Assembly: GCA_020200135.1 (NCBI GenBank)
Contig: JAIVJI010000045.1
Location: forward strand, 1 to 35,251
Direction of reading: 5' to 3'
DNA: 35,251 bases
Source: Acidobacteriota bacterium
GTDB lineage: Bacteria > Acidobacteriota > Blastocatellia > Pyrinomonadales > Pyrinomonadaceae
The stretch's first letter is position 1; each line of letters begins with the position of its first letter. A program made the translations under genes and the position numbers. Positions 31,093 through 35,251 of the stretch are shown in pieces. The notes under the pieces are model-generated. The model saw only the letters and a program-made list of their open reading frames with translations. It did no database searches and had not been told where the DNA came from.

Positions 31093-31587
31093 GGTTCTGT
31101 AGTCTTTCCGACCCGCGTGAGTTTAAAGAAACGGCACACATCGGCGCGCCGAGTCGGGCGCCGGCGAAAGGGCCGCGGGGCCTCGGGGCGGCACTGCGAC
31201 GCCCCGAAGATCATGCTAGACATTCACCTTGTCGAATGTGTCCCGCAATCATAACACTTGGCCTCGGTAGGCGGGCAGTTCGGAAACGTACCCTGACGCG
31301 TGTAGACTGTCCGCGGAAGGACAGACCGGTGGGCGCGCGCGGCCTACACTGCCCGCGTAACCTACCCCCGAAAAACATACCGACAGGAGAAGGAAGCGCA
31401 TGTCTGAAGGCGACAGGAGCGACGACGACGCGGCCGACGCAGGGACGGCGGGCGGCGGTGGGCGGCTTGAGGGGGAAGGCGCGGCCCGACCGCCTTCGGG
31501 AGTAGGAAGAAGAAGCGGCGCGCCCGGCCTGAAGGCTGAGTCGCGCCGCCTCTGTTTTTCTACTGACTACTGTCTACTGTCTACTGT
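31093..31587. other. Intergenic region with inverted repeat, possible small transcript
   Basis: 495 bases between the trehalose operon and the RyR-domain gene. An imperfect operator-like inverted repeat, ACATTC-N8-GAATGT, lies at 31220-31239, upstream of treY. A small hairpin, TGTCC/GGACA, is near 31307-31322. A plus-strand unit of 31385 (AGGAG), ATG at 31400 and terminator at 31515-31559 looks like a small gene or RNA, but the frame has no stop before the terminator. No clear promoter for treY was found. Confidence 0.4.
31515..31559 (+). terminator. Rho-independent terminator
   Basis: GCGGCGCG (31515-31522) pairs perfectly with CGCGCCGC (31542-31549), with a small GCC/GGC hairpin in the loop, followed by CTCTGTTTTT. 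It is oriented for a plus-strand transcript from 31250-31500. No annotated plus-strand gene ends here, so it implies a short unannotated transcript. Confidence 0.65.
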
Positions 31588-31592
31588 CTACT
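31560..31592. repeat. Heptad tandem repeat CTACTGT
   Basis: Four to five consecutive heptads: CTACTGA, then three CTACTGT, then CTACTC. On the minus strand the unit is ACAGTAG, and its TAG at 31588-31590 is the stop codon of the RyR-domain gene. The unit sequence differs from the GTGATRA heptads, but the period (7) and the position at a gene end are shared. Confidence 0.85.
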
Positions 31593-31797
31593 CTTCCGCG
31601 GCGGCGCGTATCGCCTCGTAGACGGCGCGCACGGTGCCCCTGTCGAGCTCCTTCATCTCCTCCGAGAGCTGCTCGTAGGGCACCATCAACTCCTCGCCCG
31701 TCTCGCTCTTGCGCGAGGTGACGCCCTGCGCGCGCTTCGTCTCCATCCACGCCTCGTGTACCTTCGCCGAGACGGTCTCGATATCCGGCAAGTGCAT
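31588..31797 (-). CDS. Small RyR-domain protein
   Basis: About 69 residues from the ATG at 31797 (AGGGGG 8 bases upstream); a GTG at 31806 would add three. The whole protein matches the RyR domain pattern first seen as repeats in ryanodine receptors: HEAWMETKRAQG, a short Ser/Lys turn, then LMVPYEQLSEEMKELDRGTV and RAVYEAIRAA. In the family these correspond to the hExW...K...GW and vPYeeLpeeEkeyDR motifs. Stand-alone bacterial versions exist, with unproven function, possibly ligand or nucleotide binding. It starts about 16 bases after the citrate synthase stop, so it is probably co-transcribed. Its stop codon lies in a heptad repeat. Confidence 0.78.
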   Translation of the reverse strand: MHLPDIETVSAKVHEAWMETKRAQGVTSRKSETGEELMVPYEQLSEEMKELDRGTVRAVYEAIRAAAEE

Positions 31798-31812
31798 CTT
31801 CGCCACCCCCTT

Positions 31813-33153
31813 TCAGCCTCCCGCGGCCTGACCCGCGGCCGCGCCGTCGCGCTTCGCCATCGGGACGTAGTCGCGCGTGCGCGCGCCGAGGTAAATCTGA
31901 CGTGGGCGGGCGATCTTCTGTTCGGGGTCGTTCAAAAGCTCGACCCACTGCGCGAGCCAGCCCGAGGTGCGCGGGATGGCGAACATGACGGGGAACATGT
32001 CCACGGGGAAGCGCATCGCGCGGTAGATGATCCCCGAGTAGAAGTCCACGTTCGGGTAGAGCCGGCGCTTGACGAAGTACTCGTCTTCGAGCGCGATGCG
32101 CTCGAGTTCGAGCGCGAGGTCTAAGAGCGGGTCTTTCCCCGTCACCTCGAAGACCTCGTAGGCGATCTGCTTGATGATGCGCGCGCGCGGGTCGTAGTTC
32201 TTGTAGACGCGGTGGCCGAAGCCCATCAGGCGGAACTCGCCGGCCTTGACGCGCTTGACGTACTCGGGGACGCGGGAGACGGTGCCGATCTCGTTGAGCA
32301 TCCGCAGCACCGCCTCGTTCGCCCCGCCGTGGAGCGGGCCGTAGAGCGCGGCCGCCGCGCCGGCGAGCGCCGAGTACGGGTCGGTCTCGGCCGAGCCGAT
32401 GGAGCGCATCGCGTTGGTCGAGCAGTTCTGCTCGTGGTCGGCGTGGAGGATGAAGAGGACGGAGAGCGCCTTCTCCAGGACGGGGTTGGGCCGGTACTTG
32501 AGCTCGGTCGTCTTGAACATCATGTTGAGGAAGTTGCCCTCGTAGGAGAGGTCGTTGTCGGGGTACGAGATGGGGAGGCCGACGCGGTGGCGGTAGGCGA
32601 AGGCGGCGATGGTCGGCACCTTCGCGATGAGGCGGTGAATCTGCTTGCGGCGGCACGTCTCGTCACGGATGTTCTTCGACTCGGGGTAGAAGGTCGAGAG
32701 CGCGGCGACCATCGCCTCAAACATCCCCATCGGGTGCGCGCTGTGGTGGAAGCCGTCGAGCACCTTGCGGATGTTCTCGTTGATGAAGGTGTGGTGCGTG
32801 ATGTCCCACGTCCACTGCTTCAACTGCCCCTCGGCCGGCAGCTCGCCGTGGAGGAGGAGGTAGGCGACTTCGAGGTAGCTGCTCTGCTCGGCGAGCTGTT
32901 CGATGGGGTAGCCGCGGTATTCGAGGACGCCGCGGTCGCCGTCGATGTAGGTGATGGTGCTCTTGCACGACGCGGTGTTCATGAACGCCGGGTCATAGGT
33001 CATCAGCCCGAAGTCTTCGTCGTCGTCGGTCTTGATCTGCCGCAGGTCCATCGCGCGGATGGTGCCGTCCTTGATCGGCACTTCGTACTGCTTGCCCGTG
33101 CGGTTGTCCGTGATGGTCAGGGTCTCTTTGCTGCTGTCGCTGGTCGCGCTCAT
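31813..33153 (-). CDS. gltA: Citrate synthase (type II-like)
   Basis: Condenses acetyl-CoA and oxaloacetate to citrate, first step of the TCA cycle, in the cytoplasm. It has 446 residues, the length of the large Gram-negative (hexameric, NADH-sensitive) type. It has the N-terminal beta region (LTITDNRTGKQYEVPIKDGT), then FMNTASCKSTITYIDGDRGV, LEYRGYPIEQLAE, and the catalytic residues His275 (GPLHGGANE), His314 (GFGHRVYKNYDPR) and Asp370 (NVDFYSG). The start ATG at 33153 has AAGGA 7-8 bases upstream. A sigma70-like promoter lies about 65-90 bases upstream. The RyR-domain gene follows immediately. Confidence 0.97.
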   Translation of the reverse strand: MSATSDSSKETLTITDNRTGKQYEVPIKDGTIRAMDLRQIKTDDDEDFGLMTYDPAFMNTASCKSTITYIDGDRGVLEYRGYPIEQLAEQSSYLEVAYLLLHGELPAEGQLKQWTWDITHHTFINENIRKVLDGFHHSAHPMGMFEAMVAALSTFYPESKNIRDETCRRKQIHRLIAKVPTIAAFAYRHRVGLPISYPDNDLSYEGNFLNMMFKTTELKYRPNPVLEKALSVLFILHADHEQNCSTNAMRSIGSAETDPYSALAGAAAALYGPLHGGANEAVLRMLNEIGTVSRVPEYVKRVKAGEFRLMGFGHRVYKNYDPRARIIKQIAYEVFEVTGKDPLLDLALELERIALEDEYFVKRRLYPNVDFYSGIIYRAMRFPVDMFPVMFAIPRTSGWLAQWVELLNDPEQKIARPRQIYLGARTRDYVPMAKRDGAAAGQAAGG

Positions 33154-33216
33154 GGCAAATCCTTCCCCTCCGTGGGTGGTCTCTCAAACGGTTTGTGTCA
33201 GGTTCTCAGGATTACC

Positions 33217-33245
33217 ATAGTAGTTCGTTTCCAGGATTTGCTCAA
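33217..33245 (-). promoter_or_regulatory. Predicted gltA promoter
   Basis: The minus strand has TTGAGC (33245-33240), a 17-base spacer and TACTAT (33222-33217), about 65 bases before the gltA start. Motif evidence only. Confidence 0.45.
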
Positions 33246-33539
33246 AGCCCGTGCGCGGGTCTTCATGCCGCGCCGCCTGCGCCCACGGCGGCGTCCTCAC
33301 CCGTCCGCAAGCCTTTATAAACGGGGTCGGATCGTGAATCCGGGGCGTCGGCGGGCGCTTCAAATTTTGCATGAAAACATAAATCCAACAAATTCGCTCG
33401 ACGCTCGACGGGGCGCGCGGATATTTCTATTGCCTCCGCGAGTTGACGGGCTTACTCTTTGCCGCTGAGCGCCTCCTCGTCGGCTTTCTCGCATCCCCGG
33501 CTAACCGGCGCTCGGCGCTTGCGTTGTGCCAAAAAGAGA

Positions 33540-33588
33540 TTGGCATTTGCTGCCTCGGTAATAGAATGCGCGCCTCACTCAGCAGGAG
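33540..33588 (+). promoter_or_regulatory. Promoter and ribosome site of the RHS-tip locus
   Basis: TTGGCA (33540-33545), 16 bases, TAGAAT (33562-33567), then AGGAG (33584-33588) 9 bases before the ATG at 33598. This is one of the best promoter/ribosome-site combinations in the window. Confidence 0.55.
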
Positions 33589-33597
33589 ATAATTTCA

Positions 33598-33906
33598 ATG
33601 TCGAGAAGAACTCACTCTCACAAGCGCAGTCACTCGAAAACAAACTCGAAGCTGAGGCTGAGTCATGTAACCTCACGCAAGTACGGCTGGCGCATGAAGA
33701 TTCTTGCCGGGGCGATTGCGGCCACGCTGTTCGCAGGCGGCGCACTAGCGAACTGGCGGGTAACTTACGATGGCGCAGGACTACGGTGTGGACGATGGCA
33801 TAAGGCAACGATTTACTGGAAAAGAGCGAGACAACGAGACGGGACTGGACTACTTTGGCGCACGCTATTACTCATCGCAGCAAGGACGTTTTACGAGCCC
33901 GGATGA
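33598..33906 (+). CDS. Leader of a truncated RHS gene, or small secreted protein
   Basis: 102 codons with strong expression signals. The first 32 residues are basic and Ser/His-rich, and residues 33-51 form a signal peptide (MKILAGAIAATLFAGGALA). After ANWRVTYDGAG the frame runs over the RHS-tip coding sequence in the wrong register and yields an Arg/Trp-rich, non-homologous tail. The most economical reading is that this is the 5' end of a former longer gene, now joined out of frame to the RHS tip at about 33760-33785. A tiny independent exported protein is the alternative. Confidence 0.4.
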   Translation: MSRRTHSHKRSHSKTNSKLRLSHVTSRKYGWRMKILAGAIAATLFAGGALANWRVTYDGAGLRCGRWHKATIYWKRARQRDGTGLLWRTLLLIAARTFYEPG

Positions 33907-34657
33907 GGTGCAGAGCACTTCACCAGAGTTCGCCCTGCTCGGCAAGGGGCACCCGACCAAACAGGCGTTACCGACTGCCGAGCTGACCAACCCGCAATCG
34001 CTGAACAAGTATCAATACGCGCTTAACAATCCCTTGCGGTACGTTGATCCTGACGGGCAGAAACCTCAGGACAGACTTGAAATTGAACAGCGGCGCGACG
34101 AAAGGGACTTTGCGGCAGGCAAAATTAGTCCTGAGGAGTATCTTGCTCGTGGCCGCGCGCGAGGGGCCGGGGCGGTAGTCGGCTTAGCTATCCTTATTGC
34201 TGCCAGAGGAGGCGCATCAGCTCTAACAGCCATCTCAATGTGGGCAGCGCGAAACCCAGATGGGTTGCAGCAGATTGCTCAGGGGTTGCTGGAGGCGGGG
34301 GGCGGGCCGCCGGGACTCACGCTCAGCCCGGTTTCGCGCCTCAGGGCAGCCGAAATAGACACCGGCGAGCGACTGGCCAAACAACTCGGGGTCAGGCTCC
34401 TGGAGAGCGCGCACGAAGGGGAGGAATACATTGTGGCCGGTGCCAAGACGACGATTGATGCTATGGGGACTCCGCGGGCGTACCAGTACTGGAACTCGGG
34501 CGAGTTCTTTAAATCGATCAATGAGCACCTGAACAAGGTGGTGGATTACGTCGCCATTGACCTGAAGGGAGCTTCAAAGGCACAGGCTGAAGCCATCCAG
34601 AAGTATGTAGGTAGCCTTACGAAGGAACAGCAGGCCAGAATCATATACGTCAAATAA
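33770..34657 (+). CDS. Orphan RHS core end with C-terminal toxin domain
   Basis: 295 residues. Residues 11-95 are the last part of an RHS-repeat-associated core (RQRFTGKERDNETGLDYFGA, RYYSSQQGRFTSPDE, LNKYQYALNNPLRYVDPDGQ). After the DPDG motif, the normal cleavage boundary, comes a linker with a hydrophobic helix (GAVVGLAILIAARG) and a variable C-terminal domain, about 195-295: LAKQLGVRLLESAHEGEEYI, TTIDAMGTPRAYQYWNSGEF, HLNKVVDYVAIDLKG and QQARIIYVK. The last domain resembles contact-dependent (CdiA-type) nuclease-like toxin ends, assigned from pattern only. A full RHS protein would have well over 1,000 residues; an in-frame TAA lies just upstream of 33770, so this is a displaced or truncated tip. 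GC content is about half, unlike the rest of the window. Confidence 0.8.
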   Translation: MAQDYGVDDGIRQRFTGKERDNETGLDYFGARYYSSQQGRFTSPDEVQSTSPEFALLGKGHPTKQALPTAELTNPQSLNKYQYALNNPLRYVDPDGQKPQDRLEIEQRRDERDFAAGKISPEEYLARGRARGAGAVVGLAILIAARGGASALTAISMWAARNPDGLQQIAQGLLEAGGGPPGLTLSPVSRLRAAEIDTGERLAKQLGVRLLESAHEGEEYIVAGAKTTIDAMGTPRAYQYWNSGEFFKSINEHLNKVVDYVAIDLKGASKAQAEAIQKYVGSLTKEQQARIIYVK

Positions 34658-34677
34658 GCCTACTGTGGAGAAACATT

Positions 34678-35055
34678 ATGGCAGTAATAAGCTTTGCAGA
34701 AAACAAGCCCGAGCGAACTTGGTGTGTTGCAGGGTGGGCATTCCGGCAAGTCCTGTACGACGTGATGTCCCAGTACCCGGAAGATAAAGAAATGGCTGAC
34801 AAGTTCGATGAGTCCGAGGCTTATAGTGGTCTCATTCTTTACCTGCTGAGACCGGAATTTGCAGCCAGGATTACTAATGCGATTAGGCACGTTGCGACGG
34901 GCATCCTGTCTGGCGCGATCCGGTCGGGCATTCACGACCAGTCCTACGGCGATGCGATGACCGTCGAACAGTACCGAAGGGCGTTGCGACTACTGCTAGA
35001 AACAATTCCCCCACGCGGGCAAGTGATAAAGAGCGAAGAGCGGTGCCTAGAATAG
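34678..35055 (+). CDS. Probable immunity protein of the RHS toxin
   Basis: 125 residues, no signal peptide, acidic, largely helical (TWCVAGWAFRQVLYDVMSQY, AYSGLILYLLRPEFAARITN, MTVEQYRRALRLLLETIPPR). It starts 20 bases after the RHS-tip stop, with GGAG 7 bases upstream. The sequence matches no family I recognise. Position directly behind an RHS toxin end, small size, acidity and the same low GC are the standard hallmarks of cognate immunity genes, so the role is inferred from context only. Confidence 0.65.
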   Translation: MAVISFAENKPERTWCVAGWAFRQVLYDVMSQYPEDKEMADKFDESEAYSGLILYLLRPEFAARITNAIRHVATGILSGAIRSGIHDQSYGDAMTVEQYRRALRLLLETIPPRGQVIKSEERCLE

Positions 35056-35139
35056 TTGCCATTGCAGTCTCGATGACAATGCACATTGAGAGATTCTTCG
35101 GCGGCATCAACAAATGTGGCGTTAAGCCCTAGTAGTTCA

Positions 35140-35251
35140 TCACGATGAACGCGATGGATAAAGTCGCTTCAGTTTTTCACGGGCTTCCGTGACCGAAAAG
35201 CGCCAGTCAATGGTCGCCTGCTCTTTGTTACGTCGCGTCTCCCACACGGCG
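35140..35251 (-). mobile_element. IS630-type transposase, C-terminal end (partial, runs off window)
   Basis: The minus strand encodes AVWETRRNKEQATIDWRFSV then TEAREKLKRLYPSRSS and stop (TGA at 35140-35142). The WExRRN...TIDWRF...AR.KLKRLYP pattern is the usual C-terminus of IS630-family DDE transposases. The catalytic Asp/Asp/Glu would lie outside the window. The IS end must fall between 35056 and 35139, but without the other end the terminal repeat cannot be defined. Confidence 0.75.

Larger units (their letters stand above)
33154..33597. other. Divergent intergenic region, border of the acquired segment
   Basis: 444 bases. It holds the minus-strand promoter of gltA (33217-33245) and the plus-strand promoter and ribosome site of the next gene (33540-33588). 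GC content falls sharply from about 33350 onward (AAATTTTGCATGAAAACATA). No tRNA or obvious attachment repeat is visible. Confidence 0.5.

Noticed and set aside
35056..35139. Terminal inverted repeat of the IS630-type element
   Set aside because: The IS end must be here, but with the other end outside the window no repeat pair can be demonstrated.

Overview
The window is about 35 kb of very GC-rich bacterial chromosome, most likely from an Acidobacteriota bacterium. Three things suggest this: an Oar-type TonB-dependent receptor with an N-terminal carboxypeptidase-regulatory domain and a glycine-rich C-terminal loop, a two-gene trehalose/glycogen block, and orphan RHS tips. The class cannot be fixed from the sequence alone. 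About 95% is ordinary chromosome; the last 1.7 kb is visibly lower in GC and looks acquired.

Layout. 1-4156 (minus): a TonB-dependent receptor cut by the left edge, and a secreted protein with three DUF5666-like repeats. 4624-6519 (minus): a CvpA-CAP fusion followed directly by an RluA-family pseudouridine synthase. 6727-8357 (minus): a CoA-binding protein and a membrane-anchored short-chain dehydrogenase. 8766-10071 (plus): two unrecognised proteins with clear terminators. 10157-12204 (minus): an RmlD-like reductase, a J-domain protein and a small basic protein. 12351-14869 (minus): an HrpB helicase split by a frameshift. 15055-20550 (plus): treZ, a glycogen debranching enzyme and malQ. 20721-22144 (plus): a frameshifted secreted protein. 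22274-22504 (minus): a TPR remnant. 22621-23691 (plus): a secreted protein. 23765-31092 (minus): a treY-treZ-glgX trehalose operon. 31588-33153 (minus): citrate synthase and a small RyR-domain protein. 33598-35251: an RHS toxin tip, a probable immunity gene and the end of an IS630-type transposase.

How the genes fit together. The core is alpha-glucan metabolism: GlgX and the amylo-1,6-glucosidase debranch glycogen, MalQ reshuffles maltodextrins, TreY isomerises the reducing end of a glucan to a trehalosyl unit, and TreZ releases trehalose. There are two divergent TreZ paralogues, one in each cluster. TreY, the only enzyme here able to make the TreZ substrate, is broken by an apparent frameshifting deletion.

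Most notable observations. (1) Two copies of a ~100-bp intergenic inverted-repeat element with an AT-rich palindromic core. (2) Heptad short-tandem-repeat elements folded into palindromes, two of which supply the stop codon of the neighbouring gene. (3) An orphan RHS toxin-immunity cassette beside an IS, whose leader with good expression signals is out of frame with the RHS tip. (4) Four genes interrupted by frameshifts or internal deletions in 35 kb, which needs a check for assembly error. (5) A GlgX with an acidic tail carrying a degenerate zinc-ribbon-like motif.
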